DNA from: Cystobacter fuscus DSM 2262
GTDB lineage: Bacteria > Myxococcota > Myxococcia > Myxococcales > Myxococcaceae
Reading direction: 5' to 3'
Assembly (NCBI RefSeq): GCF_000335475.2
Contig: NZ_ANAH02000033.1
Location: 1-41,974, forward strand
DNA: 41,974 bases
Position 1 is the first letter of the stretch, and every line of letters starts with the position of its first letter. Below are positions 24,849-35,415 of the stretch, in pieces. Made by a program: the position numbers and the translations under genes. A model generated the notes under the pieces. The model saw only the letters and a list, made by a program, of their open reading frames with translations, was not told where the DNA came from and ran no database searches.

Positions 24849-25532
24849 ATGAGTGATGGTGCCGATCAATCGCAGCCGCCCCGACGGGGGACGTCGTCGA
24901 CGACGACGCCTCGCGTGTCATCCACGGGCACGCCTCGTGTGTCCTCGACGACGACTCCCCGCGTGTCGTCGACGACGAATCCCCGGGTGATGTCCGCCGC
25001 GCGCACGGCGCCCCTGCCCAAGGGGCAAGAAGCGGCGATGAGCGAGCGGCTGAAGTCCGAGTCCGCCAACGTGGCGCTCAACGCCGTGGCCGTCCTGAAG
25101 GAGATGGTCAGCGACTTCCGTCAGCAGGACCGCTTCTTCAAGTACAAGGCCTTCATCGTGGGCGGCTGGGTGCTGCTGTCGCTCGCCACCGTGGGACTCA
25201 CCTGCGCCCGGGGCGTGAAGGAGACGGGTGACTTCGGCGCGAAGCTCATCCCCATCACCAGTCGCGCCTCGGTGACGATCATGAACAAGAGCGACGAGAC
25301 GTGGCGCGACGTCATCGTCGTCGTCAAGGACAACCGGGGCAAGGAGTGGCGGGCTTCCGTCGCGCGCGTGGACCCGACCAAGGAGCTCACCGTCACCCCC
25401 AAGCAACTGCTGGGCACGGACGGACGAGCGGCTCCCTCGGACATCAAGATCCGCGACGTCGAGATGCGCACGTCCGAGGGCCGGGCCCAACTGCTCGAGA
25501 ACGGCCACAACCTCACGGAAGAAGCGCCTTAA
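24849..25532 (+). CDS. Single-pass membrane protein with N-terminal 8-residue repeats
   Basis: The 227-aa protein has a Ser/Thr/Pro N-terminus with an eight-residue repeat TPRVSST(T/G) (about residues 20-47), then an amphipathic helix (about 63-92) and one membrane segment (about 99-118; AFIVGGWVLLSLATVGLTC). The ~110 C-terminal residues form a beta-like domain (VTIMNKSDETWRDVIVVVKDN). With one helix, the repeat tail is likely cytoplasmic and the C-terminus periplasmic. A GAGGG sits six bases before the ATG. The Ser/Thr-rich tail could be a kinase target; inference. Confidence 0.72.
   Translation: MSDGADQSQPPRRGTSSTTTPRVSSTGTPRVSSTTTPRVSSTTNPRVMSAARTAPLPKGQEAAMSERLKSESANVALNAVAVLKEMVSDFRQQDRFFKYKAFIVGGWVLLSLATVGLTCARGVKETGDFGAKLIPITSRASVTIMNKSDETWRDVIVVVKDNRGKEWRASVARVDPTKELTVTPKQLLGTDGRAAPSDIKIRDVEMRTSEGRAQLLENGHNLTEEAP
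24906..24989 (+). repeat. 24-bp in-frame tandem repeat (about 3.5 copies)
   Basis: The codons for TPRVSST(T/G) recur every 24 bases within the start of the membrane-protein gene, with silent and some coding differences between copies. The segment also contains repeated GTCGTCGACGAC-type palindromes. Copy number may vary between strains. Confidence 0.7.
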
Positions 25533-25570
25533 GCCTTCCCTCCGCGGCTTCGGTGCCCCGCAAAGCACGA

Positions 25571-25598
25571 GAGCGCCCTTCCCGGAGGAAGGACGCTC
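25571..25598. terminator. Bidirectional terminator hairpin before rplQ end
   Basis: A 12-base stem (GAGCGCCCTTCC / GGAAGGACGCTC, one mismatch) with a CGGA loop lies between the convergent membrane-protein gene and rplQ. It marks the end of the long ribosomal operon. Confidence 0.6.
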
Positions 25599-25628
25599 CC
25601 GTGAACCACACACTGTCAGGACGGCCGA

Positions 25629-26057
25629 CTACTCCGCCTTGTTCTCGGAGGCCTCGCCCTGGGCCTCGGTCTCCGGCGCGTCGACCGGGGTGCTCTTGGC
25701 GGGACGATCCACCAACTCCAGCAGGGCCATCTCGGCGCCGTCGCCGCGACGGAACCCGAGCCGGACGATGCGGGTGTAACCACCCGGACGGCTGGCGTAG
25801 CGCTCCTTGTACTCCCCGAAGACCTTCTTCAGGATGACGCGATTGCGGACGGTGCGCTCCGCGAGGCGCACATTGGACAGACCGCCGCGCTTGCCGAGGG
25901 TGATGATGCGCTCGGCGAGGGCCCGGGCCTCCTTGGCCTTGGGCAGCGTGGTGCGGATGGCCTCGTGCTCGAGCAGCGAGGTGACCATGTTGTGCAGCAT
26001 CGCGAGCCGGTGGCTCGTGGTGCGGTGGAGCTTCCGTTGTCCAACCTTGTGACGCAT
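25629..26057 (-). CDS. rplQ: 50S ribosomal protein L17
   Basis: The 142-aa protein begins [17 protein letters not shown] and has the family core ([53 protein letters not shown]). It is about 15 residues longer than the E. coli protein because of an acidic tail ([14 protein letters not shown]). L17 sits near the peptide exit tunnel of the 50S subunit. It is the last gene of the alpha segment, 176 bases after rpoA; that spacer holds a stem-loop. Confidence 0.96.
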   Translation of the reverse strand: MRHKVGQRKLHRTTSHRLAMLHNMVTSLLEHEAIRTTLPKAKEARALAERIITLGKRGGLSNVRLAERTVRNRVILKKVFGEYKERYASRPGGYTRIVRLGFRRGDGAEMALLELVDRPAKSTPVDAPETEAQGEASENKAE

Positions 26058-26182
26058 GGGACTCTACTCCGGGCCTTCAAGGGGCCCACCACTCCGGCCG
26101 TACGAGGTACCGGGTGGAAAGGATGGAGGCCGGCACGGGCTCCACCGCTGCGGGGTTGGGCCGGTGAGGGCCCCCTGCTCGT

Positions 26183-26211
26183 CCCGGGGCATGAAACCAT
26201 GCCGCCCCGGG
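26183..26211 (-). terminator. Stem-loop in rpoA-rplQ spacer
   Basis: CCCGGGG ... CCCCGGG with an ATG/CAT inner extension forms a GC-rich stem in the spacer between rpoA and rplQ. It could be an attenuator or processing site; no T-tract follows. Confidence 0.35.
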
Positions 26212-26233
26212 TGGGCAGGTACTCGCACGACGA

Positions 26234-27280
<1,047 letters not shown>

Positions 27281-27445
27281 GTCCTTCTTCTCCTCGTGAC
27301 GTGGACCACCACCAACTTCCCCGCCCCGGTGGCGGGAGGATGGGCACGTGGGGTGTCTGCGACAGAAGCACGACGCCCCGGCGGTGAGGCCAGGGCGTGT
27401 GCGAAAGCATCGGAGGCGAGCCCGGGGACGGGCCTGCCCGTCCGA

Positions 27446-28072
27446 TTACTTCGAGTACAACTCGACGATGAGCTGCTCCTGGATGGGCATGGTGAGGTCC
27501 TCGCGGTTGGGCGGGGTCTTCACCGTGGCCTTGAAGTTCTTCTTGTCCAGGTCGATCCACTGCGGCACGCCACGGCGGTCCACGGTCTCCAGGGCCTCGG
27601 CGATGCGGAGGATCTTCCGGCTCTTCTCCGCCACCTCGATGGTGGTGCCCGGCTTGACGGCGAAGGAGGGGATGTTCACCCGCTTGCCGTTGATGGTGAA
27701 GTGGCCGTGGCGCACGAGCTGGCGCGCCTCGTTGCGCGTGTCCGCGAACCCCATGCGGAACACCACGTTGTCCAGGCGGAGCTCCAGCTGCTGCAGGAGG
27801 TTCTCACCCGTCTTGCCCTTGGCGGCCGAGGCGCGGTGGTAGTAGCCCCGGAACTGGCTCTCCAGCAGGCCGTACATGCGCTTGACCTTCTGCTTCTCGC
27901 GCAACTGCACGCCGTAGCCGGAGAACTTCACGCGGCCCTGGCCGTGCTGACCGGGGGGATAGGGACGCCGCTCGATGGCACACTTGTCCGTGTAGCAGCG
28001 GTCACCCTTCAGGTACATCTTCAGGTTCTCCCGCCGGCAGATGCGGCAGGAGGAGGCGGTATAACGGGCCAC
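27446..28072 (-). CDS. rpsD: 30S ribosomal protein S4
   Basis: The 208-aa protein starts at a GTG with GGAG seven bases upstream. The N-terminus carries a zinc-type C-x-x-C ... C-x-x-x-x-C set (CRICRRE, CYTDKC), so this is the C+ form of S4. The RNA-binding S4 domain follows ([30 protein letters not shown]). S4 nucleates 30S assembly and can repress the alpha operon by binding its mRNA in other bacteria. Preceded by a stem-loop at 28102-28132. Confidence 0.96.
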   Translation of the reverse strand: MARYTASSCRICRRENLKMYLKGDRCYTDKCAIERRPYPPGQHGQGRVKFSGYGVQLREKQKVKRMYGLLESQFRGYYHRASAAKGKTGENLLQQLELRLDNVVFRMGFADTRNEARQLVRHGHFTINGKRVNIPSFAVKPGTTIEVAEKSRKILRIAEALETVDRRGVPQWIDLDKKNFKATVKTPPNREDLTMPIQEQLIVELYSK

Positions 28073-28101
28073 GATGCTTCTCCGTGTGGAAAGATGGTCT
28101 G

Positions 28102-28132
28102 GGGCCGCTCCCTCCCGAGGAGGAAGCGGCCC
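28102..28132 (-). terminator. Stem-loop between rpsK and rpsD
   Basis: A 14-base arm pair (GGGCCGCTCCCTCC / GGAGGAAGCGGCCC, one mismatch) with a three-base loop lies upstream of rpsD. It may tune expression or be a target for S4-type feedback; no T-tract. Confidence 0.45.
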
Positions 28133-28141
28133 GGAATGGAA

Positions 28142-28585
28142 CTAGACGCGGCGGCGCTTGGGCTGACGGCAGCCGTTGTGCGGGATGGGCGTCACATCGC
28201 GGATGAGGGCGATCTTCAGGCCAGCGGCGGCCAGCGCGCGCAGGGCGGACTCACGGCCCGCGCCCGGACCCTTCACCAGCACCGTCACGTTCTTCAGACC
28301 GTGCTCCATCGCCTTGGCCGCGGCGTCACCGGCGGCCACCTGGGCGGCGAACGGCGTCGACTTGCGGCTGCCGCGGAAGCCACGGGCGCCCGCGGAGGAC
28401 CAGGAGATCACGTTCCCGGACACGTCCGTGATCGTGATGATGGTGTTGTTGAACGTGGACTGGATGTGAACCACGCCGTTGAGGATGTTCTTCTTGCCCT
28501 TCTTGCTCTTCTTGCGCGCTGCGGCGGTCTCGCCGCCCGCCGCGGGGGCCGCAGCCGCCGCCGGCGCGTTGGTCTCTTCAGCCAT
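28142..28585 (-). CDS. rpsK: 30S ribosomal protein S11
   Basis: A 147-aa S11 with the conserved core ([55 protein letters not shown]). It carries an extra Ala-rich N-terminal stretch of about 25 residues ([20 protein letters not shown]) not found in most bacteria. S11 lines the 30S platform near the mRNA. AGGAG lies about ten bases upstream of the ATG. Confidence 0.96.
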   Translation of the reverse strand: MAEETNAPAAAAAPAAGGETAAARKKSKKGKKNILNGVVHIQSTFNNTIITITDVSGNVISWSSAGARGFRGSRKSTPFAAQVAAGDAAAKAMEHGLKNVTVLVKGPGAGRESALRALAAAGLKIALIRDVTPIPHNGCRQPKRRRV

Positions 28586-28653
28586 GGAACTCGTTGCTCC
28601 TGGAAGTAGGTGATCGACGCCAGCTCCTCACGGGGCCGGCGCAGGTGGGAGGA

Positions 28654-29037
<384 letters not shown>

Positions 29038-29088
29038 CTTCGTCGTTCCTTCTGGGTGAGTTGGTCTGGAGCTCAGCCCTGTTGAGGG

Positions 29089-29205
29089 CTAGCCCTGGCG
29101 CTGCTTGTGCCGGGGGTTGGAGGCGCAAATGATGCGCACGATGCCCTTACGGCGAACAACCTTGCACTTGTCGCAAATCTTCTTGACGGACGCCCGAACC
29201 TTCAT
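29089..29205 (-). CDS. rpmJ: 50S ribosomal protein L36
   Basis: The 38-aa protein ([14 protein letters not shown]...) has zinc ligands C11, C14, C27 and H33, so it is the C+ form. It lies between infA and rpsM, the usual place in the spc/alpha junction. AAGGAAGTACCGCC precedes the ATG. Confidence 0.95.
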   Translation of the reverse strand: MKVRASVKKICDKCKVVRRKGIVRIICASNPRHKQRQG

Positions 29206-29250
29206 GGCGGTACTTCCCTTCCTTCGCTTTTAGAAAAGAAAAGCCCTGAA

Positions 29251-29280
29251 GGCCTGGCCGCCATTCCGCGGAACCAGGCC
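29251..29280 (-). terminator. Stem-loop with T-rich downstream sequence after infA
   Basis: GGCCTGG and CCAGGCC pair around a loop that holds its own TCCGCGGA palindrome. On the transcribed strand a TTTTCTTTTC stretch follows about ten bases later. It may be a partial terminator or attenuator between infA and rpmJ. Confidence 0.45.
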
Positions 29281-29284
29281 TCCG

Positions 29285-29503
<219 letters not shown>

Positions 29504-29640
29504 TCAGAAGCCCTCTCGCGGACCACCTGAACTCTGGAAGCGCGGCGGGATAACACTTTGGTCCTGAAGTGGCAAGCATCCTCGCGCTGGAAAACCACGA
29601 AACCGGTAAACCCCTGGGTACTGCGTCGTATTCCGCTCTC

Positions 29641-29943
29641 CTACCCCGACCGACGCCGGGTGAGGAACTCCGGCCCTCCTTCGGTGATGAGCACCGCGTG
29701 CTCGAAGTACGCGGAAAGCTTGTTATCGACGGTGAGCGCTGTCCAGTCACTCATCGAGCACCGCCCCCTCGGACGTGGCCTGGTTCACCATGGGCTCGCC
29801 CGCGAGGATCATTCCCGGACGGAGCGCCATACCTCCGCCAGCCCGGGTGCCCTCGTCCAGGGCATCCCAGGTGGCGTCCACCAGGGCCCGAGCCTCGGGG
29901 GTCACCTTCCCCACCCGGCGCCCGGCCGAGCAAGCCCCGGCCC
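29641..29943 (-). pseudogene. map: Degraded methionine aminopeptidase gene (map remnant)
   Basis: Between adk and infA, the usual place of map, the minus strand still encodes pieces of type I methionine aminopeptidase. One frame (29914 downward) reads VGKVTPEARALVDATWDALDEG and then jumps to [16 protein letters not shown], missing the segment in between. It stops at LDE. A second frame continues with [30 protein letters not shown] and ends at a TAG at 29641. The N-terminal half, with the metal-binding DFG region, is absent. An intact gene elsewhere must supply the essential activity. The rest of the spacer to infA (29504-29640) has no recognisable gene. Confidence 0.82.
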
Positions 29944-30591
29944 CTAGGCCTTGCCCACGACCTTCTTGAGTTCCTCGTAGATGCCTTCGGGAGGCCCCAC
30001 CCCGTCGATGCTCTTGAGCAGACCGCGCTGGGCGTAGAACTGCTTCAGCGGCGAGGTCTCCTTGTCGTACTTCTGCAGCCGCTTCTCGATGACCTCGGCC
30101 TTGTCGTCCTCACGCTGGATGAGGCCGGTGCCGTCCTTGTCGCAGAAGCCGGCCCGCTTCGGAGGGCTCTGGTAGACGTGGTAGACGGCGCCGCAGCTGG
30201 GGCAGGAGCGGCGTCCCGAGCCGCGCTCGATGAGCTTCTCGTGCGGAACCTCGAGCGACACCACGGCGTGCAGATTCTTGCCCAGCTTGGCGAGCATGCG
30301 CTCGAGGGCCTCGGCCTGGGGGATGGTGCGGGGAAAGCCGTCCAGGATGAAGCCCTGGGCACAGTCGGCCTCCTTGAGCCGCTCCTCGACGATTCCGATG
30401 ACGAGCTCGTCGGGCACGTAGGAGCCCGCGGCCATCAGCGGCCCGGCCAGCTTGCCCAGCTCGGTCCCCTCGCGCACCGCCTTGCGGAGGATGTCCCCCG
30501 TCGAGATCTGCGGAATCGAGTAATCCACATACAGCTTCTTCGCCTGGGTCCCCTTCCCGGCGTTAGGCGGACCCAACAGGATGAGGTTCAT
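29944..30591 (-). CDS. adk: Adenylate kinase
   Basis: The 215-aa protein has the P-loop GPPNAGKGTQ (8-17), the FILDGFPRT motif, and a long LID domain. The LID has C-x-x-C ... C-x-x-D (CPSCG, CDKD), a three-Cys plus Asp zinc site. It catalyses ATP + AMP to 2 ADP in the cytoplasm. Located downstream of secY as in many bacteria. Confidence 0.97.
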   Translation of the reverse strand: MNLILLGPPNAGKGTQAKKLYVDYSIPQISTGDILRKAVREGTELGKLAGPLMAAGSYVPDELVIGIVEERLKEADCAQGFILDGFPRTIPQAEALERMLAKLGKNLHAVVSLEVPHEKLIERGSGRRSCPSCGAVYHVYQSPPKRAGFCDKDGTGLIQREDDKAEVIEKRLQKYDKETSPLKQFYAQRGLLKSIDGVGPPEGIYEELKKVVGKA

Positions 30592-30680
30592 GTGTTCTCT
30601 CTCAGCTCGTCAGGAAGGAGCGCGGGCGGGCCACACAGTCACCCTTTTCCCGCTGCTCGTTGCACCCCATGAACGGCGAA

Positions 30681-30712
30681 GCGCCCCTCCCCGGGGCGAG
30701 GGGGAGGAGCGC
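30681..30712 (-). terminator. Stem-loop between secY and adk
   Basis: GCGCCCCTCCCC and GGGGAGGAGCGC pair (one mismatch) around an eight-base GC-rich loop in the 140-base spacer. A weak terminator or mRNA processing signal is likely. Confidence 0.45.
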
Positions 30713-30731
30713 CCGCGAAGCGGCAGCTGGA

Positions 30732-32078
30732 CTAGGCCGCGACGCGAACCCGGCCACGGATCCTCGGACCCCGAGGACCCGCGAAACCCTCGTAGTTGCG
30801 GCTGATGAGATGGCCTTCAATCTGCTGCACCGTGTCGAGCGCCACGCCCACGACGATCAGCAGCGCCGTGCCGCCGAAGGTGAAACGCACGTTGAGCAGG
30901 TTGGTGATGATGGACGGAATCACGCAGATGGCGGCCAGGTAGATCGCTCCACCGAAGGTGATGCGATTGAGGACGCCCTCGATGAAGTCCGCGGTCTGAC
31001 GGCCCGGACGGATTCCCGGGATGTAGCCGCCCTGCTTCTTGATGTTGTCCGCCACGTCGTCCGGCCGGAAGGTCAGCGCCGTGTAGAAGAACGCGAAGAA
31101 GACGATGAAGAGCACGAACAGGCCGTTGTACACCCAGGGGCTGCTCTCGATGCTGCGCTGGAGCCCCTGCAGGAACGGGAACCACGTGCCCAGCGTCGCC
31201 GGGAAGGACAGGATCGCGCCCGCGAAGATGGGCGGAATGACGCCCGCGGTGTTGACCTTCATGGGGAAGTAGGTGGCCTGACCGGCGAACATGCGCCGCC
31301 CGGCCATCCGCTTCGCGTACTGCACGGGGATGCGCCGCATCCCGCGCTCCACGTAGACCACCACTGCCACCACGCCCACCATGAAGACCAGGAGCGCGAG
31401 CACGGCGGCCATGCTGACCACTTCCTGCTGCACCAGGTCCAGCAGCGTCTTGCCGCTGGGCAACAGGCCCGCGACGATGCCTGCGAAGATGATGAGCGAG
31501 ATGCCGTTGCCGATCCCGCGCTCGGTGATGCGCTCGCCCAGCCACATGATGAACGCGGTGCCCGCCGTCAGGCTGATGACGGTCATGAAGGTGAACCAGA
31601 GGTTGTCGTTGGGCACCACCACCTGGTTGAACCCACTCTGCCCCGCATCGGAGCGGCCCAGCGACGCCAGCCAGCGCGAGATGCCGATGCCCTGGATGGT
31701 GGACAGCACGATGGTGCCGTAGCGGGTGTACTGGTTGATCTTCTGCCGGCCGCCCGCGCCTTCCTTCTGCAGCCGCTCCAGGCTCGGCACCACCACGGCG
31801 AGCAGCTGGATGATGATGGAGGCGGACACGTACGGCATGATGCCCAATCCGAAGATGGACATCTGGTTCAGGGCGCCACCAGAGAACAGGTTGAAGAGCG
31901 AGAACAGGCCACCCGACTGGCGCTGGGCGTCCATGAACGCGTTCATCGCCGCCCGATCCACCCCGGGCGTGTTGATGAAGATGCCGATGCGGTACACCGC
32001 GAGCAGCATCAGCGTATAGATGAGCCGACTACGCAACTCCGCGATGCGGAAGACGTTGGCGAAGGCGTTCAGAGCCAC
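30732..32078 (-). CDS. secY: Preprotein translocase subunit SecY
   Basis: The 448-aa inner-membrane protein has the ten-helix pattern of SecY and its motifs: the N-terminal FRIAELRSRLIYTLMLLAVYRIG, the plug region GGALNQMSIFGLGIMPYVSASIIIQLL, and the cytoplasmic loop YVERGMRRIPVQYAKRM. It forms the protein-conducting channel. A GTG start at 32078 opens the frame, with AGGGGA about 13 bases upstream. It follows rplO after a 126-base spacer that holds a strong stem-loop. Confidence 0.97.
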   Translation of the reverse strand: MALNAFANVFRIAELRSRLIYTLMLLAVYRIGIFINTPGVDRAAMNAFMDAQRQSGGLFSLFNLFSGGALNQMSIFGLGIMPYVSASIIIQLLAVVVPSLERLQKEGAGGRQKINQYTRYGTIVLSTIQGIGISRWLASLGRSDAGQSGFNQVVVPNDNLWFTFMTVISLTAGTAFIMWLGERITERGIGNGISLIIFAGIVAGLLPSGKTLLDLVQQEVVSMAAVLALLVFMVGVVAVVVYVERGMRRIPVQYAKRMAGRRMFAGQATYFPMKVNTAGVIPPIFAGAILSFPATLGTWFPFLQGLQRSIESSPWVYNGLFVLFIVFFAFFYTALTFRPDDVADNIKKQGGYIPGIRPGRQTADFIEGVLNRITFGGAIYLAAICVIPSIITNLLNVRFTFGGTALLIVVGVALDTVQQIEGHLISRNYEGFAGPRGPRIRGRVRVAA

Positions 32079-32118
32079 GTGGGATCCATCCCCTAAAAAG
32101 GTTTCTGCGAGAACAGCA

Positions 32119-32148
32119 GCGCCCCAATCCGAATTCGGAAAGGGGCGC
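32119..32148 (-). terminator. Nested stem-loop between rplO and secY
   Basis: An outer stem GCGCCCC/GGGGCGC encloses a perfect palindrome CCGAATTCGG. On the transcript a CCTTTTTAGG run follows about 18 bases later. It may reduce read-through from ribosomal genes into secY. Confidence 0.5.
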
Positions 32149-32204
32149 GGAATCCTACACGGATGGGAAGGCGAGCACCACTGAGAGTGTTACTCGCCCC
32201 GCCC

Positions 32205-32723
32205 TCACTTCCGGGCCTGCTTGACGCCCTTGCCGGAGTGGGCCTTGGCGGCGGACTCGGGCTTGTGCGCCACCAGCGGAAGCTCCTCCGCCGTACCGCC
32301 CGCCTTCTCGATGGCCTCGCGAGCCGCCGCCGAGAGCTTGTGGACCCGGAGGGTCAGCTTCTTGGTGAGCGAGCCGTTGCCGAGCACCTTCACGCCGTCG
32401 TAGCGGCCCTTGACCAGGCCCTGCTTCTTGAGCGCGTCCACGTCCACCGTGGCGCCCGCGTCGAAGCCCTCGAGGTCCGACAGGTTCACCACCGCGTAGA
32501 TGGTCCGGTTGGGCGAGTTGAAGCCGAACTTCGGCAGCCGGCGCTGCAGCGGGCTCTGACCGCCTTCGAAACCCTCGAACCGCATGTTGCCGCTACGGGC
32601 CTTCTGGCCCTTGCCACCGCGGCCGGCCGTCTTGCCCAGACCGCTACCCTGGCCACGGCCCACGCGCTTCTTGCGGTGCCAGGAGCCCTCGGGGCGCTTC
32701 AGATTGTTGAGCGTCGTCGACAT
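32205..32723 (-). CDS. rplO: 50S ribosomal protein L15
   Basis: The 172-aa protein matches L15 ([56 protein letters not shown]). It has an extra C-terminal tail of about 25 residues ([20 protein letters not shown]) compared with E. coli. It starts 17 bases after rpmD. Confidence 0.96.
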   Translation of the reverse strand: MSTTLNNLKRPEGSWHRKKRVGRGQGSGLGKTAGRGGKGQKARSGNMRFEGFEGGQSPLQRRLPKFGFNSPNRTIYAVVNLSDLEGFDAGATVDVDALKKQGLVKGRYDGVKVLGNGSLTKKLTLRVHKLSAAAREAIEKAGGTAEELPLVAHKPESAAKAHSGKGVKQARK

Positions 32724-32740
32724 TGTCTGAGTCCTCTTCC

Positions 32741-33004
32741 CTAGGCCTTCGAGGCCTGGCGGGCGCGCGCGGCGTCCCGGGCCCGGATCTTCCGAGGCTT
32801 GCGGCGGGTGGCCTTGGGAGCATCACCCTGCACCGTCTCGGCCGTCACCAGGTGACGGACCTTGTTCACCATGCCGCGAATGGCCGGCGTGTCCTGCAGG
32901 AGCCGCTCGGAGCCGAACTTCTTCAGCCCGAGGCTCGCGATGGTCGCGAGCTGATCCACGGACGAACCCGCGGCGCTCTTCGTCAACTTGACCTTGATCG
33001 CCAT
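32741..33004 (-). CDS. rpmD: 50S ribosomal protein L30
   Basis: The 87-aa protein has the L30 core ([47 protein letters not shown]). A basic C-terminal extension of about 28 residues ([14 protein letters not shown]) makes it longer than the usual ~60 aa. It starts two bases after rpsE ends. Confidence 0.95.
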   Translation of the reverse strand: MAIKVKLTKSAAGSSVDQLATIASLGLKKFGSERLLQDTPAIRGMVNKVRHLVTAETVQGDAPKATRRKPRKIRARDAARARQASKA

Positions 33005-33006
33005 GA

Positions 33007-33525
33007 TTAGCCCCTCGCCTCTTCGGACTTCGTGGGACCCACGTCCTTGCCACGCAGGCGCGACACCTGCTCCGGGGAGCGCAGCGTCTTCAGGCCGGCC
33101 ACGGTCGCCTTCAGCACGTTGTGCGGATTGCGCGAACCCTGGCTCTTGGTGAGGATGTTGCGGATGCCCGCCGCCTCGAGGACCGCGCGCACCGCGCCAC
33201 CGGCGATGACGCCCGTACCCTCACCGGCCGGCTTCAGGAGCACCCAGCCCGCGCCGAAGTGCCCGAGCACCTCGTGAGGAATGGTGTGACCCTGCAGCGG
33301 AACGCGGAACAGGTTCTTCTTCGCGTTCTCGCCACCCTTGCGGATGGCCTCGGGAACCTCGTTGGCCTTGCCCAGCCCCACGCCAACGTGACCGGCGCCA
33401 TCGCCCACCACCACCAGGGCGGCGAACGAGAACCGCCGGCCGCCCTTCACCACCTTGGCGACGCGGTTGATGTTCACCACGCGGTCGGTGAGGTCGAGAT
33501 CGTTCGGATTGATCGGAGTTGCCAC
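33007..33525 (-). CDS. rpsE: 30S ribosomal protein S5
   Basis: The 172-aa protein shows [37 protein letters not shown] and the C-terminal [17 protein letters not shown]5 keeps decoding accurate. The start is GTG at 33525 with AAGGAAG upstream. Confidence 0.96.
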   Translation of the reverse strand: MATPINPNDLDLTDRVVNINRVAKVVKGGRRFSFAALVVVGDGAGHVGVGLGKANEVPEAIRKGGENAKKNLFRVPLQGHTIPHEVLGHFGAGWVLLKPAGEGTGVIAGGAVRAVLEAAGIRNILTKSQGSRNPHNVLKATVAGLKTLRSPEQVSRLRGKDVGPTKSEEARG

Positions 33526-33552
33526 TTGGGAACTTCCTTCTTCGAAAGGTGT

Positions 33553-33909
33553 CTAGAACTTGAGCCCGGCCTCGCGCGCGGCATCGGCCACGGCGGCGAT
33601 CCGACCATGGTACGGGAAGCCGTTGCGGTCGAACACCACCGCCTCGACATTGGCCGCCTTGCACTTCTCGGCGATCAGCGTGCCCACGCGCTTGGCGTCG
33701 GCCTTCTTGTCGCCCTCATCCTTGCCCTTGAAATCCTTGGACAGCGACGAGGCGTACGCCAGCGTACGGCCCGTGGTGTCGTCCACCACCTGGGCGTAGA
33801 TGTGCTTGAGGCTCTTGTAGACCGTGAGCCGCGGGCGCTCCGTGGTACCGGAGAGCTTCTTGCGGATGCGGTTCTTCCTCTTGATGCGCGGATCGAGCTT
33901 GTTCGACAT
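33553..33909 (-). CDS. rplR: 50S ribosomal protein L18
   Basis: A 118-aa L18 with the basic N-terminus ([39 protein letters not shown]) and the C-terminal [26 protein letters not shown]. It binds 5S rRNA. Confidence 0.96.
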   Translation of the reverse strand: MSNKLDPRIKRKNRIRKKLSGTTERPRLTVYKSLKHIYAQVVDDTTGRTLAYASSLSKDFKGKDEGDKKADAKRVGTLIAEKCKAANVEAVVFDRNGFPYHGRIAAVADAAREAGLKF

Positions 33910-33926
33910 GGATGATTCCTTCTCCG

Positions 33927-33957
33927 TCCGGCGGCGATGGGGATTTCCACCGCCGGA
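33927..33957 (-). terminator. Stem-loop between rplF and rplR
   Basis: A perfect 8-bp stem TCCGGCGG/CCGCCGGA with a 15-base loop lies in the spacer ahead of rplR. No T-tract; perhaps an attenuator or RNA-stability element. Confidence 0.4.
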
Positions 33958-34005
33958 TGATTGCGAGGCACCACCTGGCGCCCCGCGGTTGGGTGTTCAC
34001 TCCGA

Positions 34006-34575
34006 CTAGGCGGTACCGGTCTTGCCTTCCTTGCGGCGGATCTTCTCGGTCGCGTACTTGATGCCCTTGCCCTTGTACGGCTCGGGCGGGCGCAGCGACC
34101 GGATGTTCACCGCGGCGGCGCCGAGGACTTCCTTGTCCGCCGAGCGCAGCGTCAGGCCCAGCGTGGGCAGACCATCCTCGGTGCGCGCGGTCTTGTCGAC
34201 CTCGGCCGTCACGCCCTCGGGAAGGTTGAACACCACCGGGTGCGAGTAGCCCAGCTGGAAGTTGATCGCCTTGCCCTTGACCTCGGCGCGGAAACCAACG
34301 CCGCGGATGTCCAGGCGCCGCTCGAAGCCCGTGGAGACGCCCTTGGCCGCGTTGGCCAGGAGCGTGCGCGTCAGGCCGTGCAGGCTGCGCGCCTCGCGCG
34401 AGTCGTTCTCGCGCTCCACCACCACCTCGTTGTTGGCGATCGTCACCTTCACGCCCGTGGCGGGAAGCTGCACGACCATCTTGCCCTTGGGGCCTTCGAA
34501 ATTGACCTGGCGGCCCACGACCGTGGCCTTCGTCTTGTCCGCCAGCTTGACCGGAAGCTTTCCAATCCGACTCAT
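34006..34575 (-). CDS. rplF: 50S ribosomal protein L6
   Basis: The 189-aa protein starts [14 protein letters not shown] at 34575, with GAGGAAAT upstream; an upstream in-frame extension to 34608 lacks support. The two L6 domains are visible, ending with the signature [14 protein letters not shown]6 lies near the sarcin-ricin loop of the 50S subunit. Confidence 0.96.
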   Translation of the reverse strand: MSRIGKLPVKLADKTKATVVGRQVNFEGPKGKMVVQLPATGVKVTIANNEVVVERENDSREARSLHGLTRTLLANAAKGVSTGFERRLDIRGVGFRAEVKGKAINFQLGYSHPVVFNLPEGVTAEVDKTARTEDGLPTLGLTLRSADKEVLGAAAVNIRSLRPPEPYKGKGIKYATEKIRRKEGKTGTA

Positions 34576-34633
34576 GATTTCCTCGTGCGGTGGCGGGTCG
34601 CGGCGCAAGCCACGGCCTCCTCACCGCTGCTGG

Positions 34634-35035
34634 CTAGTAGACGGTGCAGAGCAGCTCGCCGCCGACCTTCTGCTTGCGAGCCTCGGTATCCACCAGCACG
34701 CCCCTGGAGGTGGACAGGATGGAGATGCCCAATCCCCCGAGAACCTGGGGAATCTCACGCACGTTCACGTAACGGCGCAGACCAGGCTTGGAGATGCGGC
34801 GGATGCCGGTGATGGCGGGGGCGCGGTCCGGGCCGTACTTCAGCTGCACGGAGATCTCGTTCTGCGGCTTGCGCTCGTGAACGGTGTAATCCCCGATGAA
34901 GCCCTCGGCCTTGAGGACCTTGATGATCTCGACCTTGAGGTTCGAGTGGGGCATGACGACCTTGTCGTGCCGCGCGCGGGAACCGTTGCGCAGGCGGGTC
35001 AGCATGTCGCCGATGGGATCGTTGACGACCGACAT
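34634..35035 (-). CDS. rpsH: 30S ribosomal protein S8
   Basis: The 133-aa protein begins [20 protein letters not shown] and has the C-terminal signature region [23 protein letters not shown]. In E. coli S8 is the feedback repressor of the spc operon; the same may hold here. A stem-loop (35053-35076) lies just upstream of its ribosome binding site. Confidence 0.96.
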   Translation of the reverse strand: MSVVNDPIGDMLTRLRNGSRARHDKVVMPHSNLKVEIIKVLKAEGFIGDYTVHERKPQNEISVQLKYGPDRAPAITGIRRISKPGLRRYVNVREIPQVLGGLGISILSTSRGVLVDTEARKQKVGGELLCTVY

Positions 35036-35052
35036 GAATGGCTACCTTCCAT

Positions 35053-35076
35053 GCGGAGCGGCCTGGCCGACTCCGC
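35053..35076 (-). promoter_or_regulatory. Nested stem-loop upstream of rpsH
   Basis: GCGGAG/CTCCGC encloses GGCC-T-GGCC in the 179-base spacer between rpsN and rpsH, about 18 bases upstream of the rpsH start. Position fits a translational control element; whether S8 binds it is unknown. Confidence 0.35.
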
Positions 35077-35214
35077 GTTCGCAACCGCCGCGCCTGCTGG
35101 GCCCATCCCAGGGGTTCGCCACGGTTGCCCTGCTCGTACGACGGGCGGCCCACCCTCTTCAGGGCGGGCCAGGGTGCCCCGGTGCCTCATCGGCGCCCGG
35201 ACACCCGCGTCCAA

Positions 35215-35400
35215 CTACCAGGACGACTTGGTGACGCCAGTGACTTCGCCACGCAGCGCGCGGTGGCGGAAGCAGATGCGGCACATGTTGAACTTGCGCA
35301 GGAACGCGCGGGGGCGTCCACACAGCGGGCAGCGGTTGTACGCGCGGACAGCGAACTTCGGCTTGCGCTTCGCCTGGGCGATCTTCGAGAGCTTGGCCAT
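35215..35400 (-). CDS. rpsN: 30S ribosomal protein S14 (zinc form)
   Basis: The 61-aa protein is the short S14 type with C-x-x-C ... C-x-x-C (CPLCGRP, CRICFR), so it binds zinc. It ends in the usual GVTKSSW. It sits between rplE and rpsH, with GAGGA ten bases before the ATG. Confidence 0.96.
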   Translation of the reverse strand: MAKLSKIAQAKRKPKFAVRAYNRCPLCGRPRAFLRKFNMCRICFRHRALRGEVTGVTKSSW

Positions 35401-35415
35401 GGGTGCGGATCCTCG

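Noticed and set aside
24892-24989. CRISPR-like repeat
   Set aside because: The periodicity is an in-frame 24-bp protein repeat without spacers.
29558-30672. Plus-strand open frames across the map remnant and adk
   Set aside because: They are antisense to adk and to the map fragments and contain no recognisable domain.
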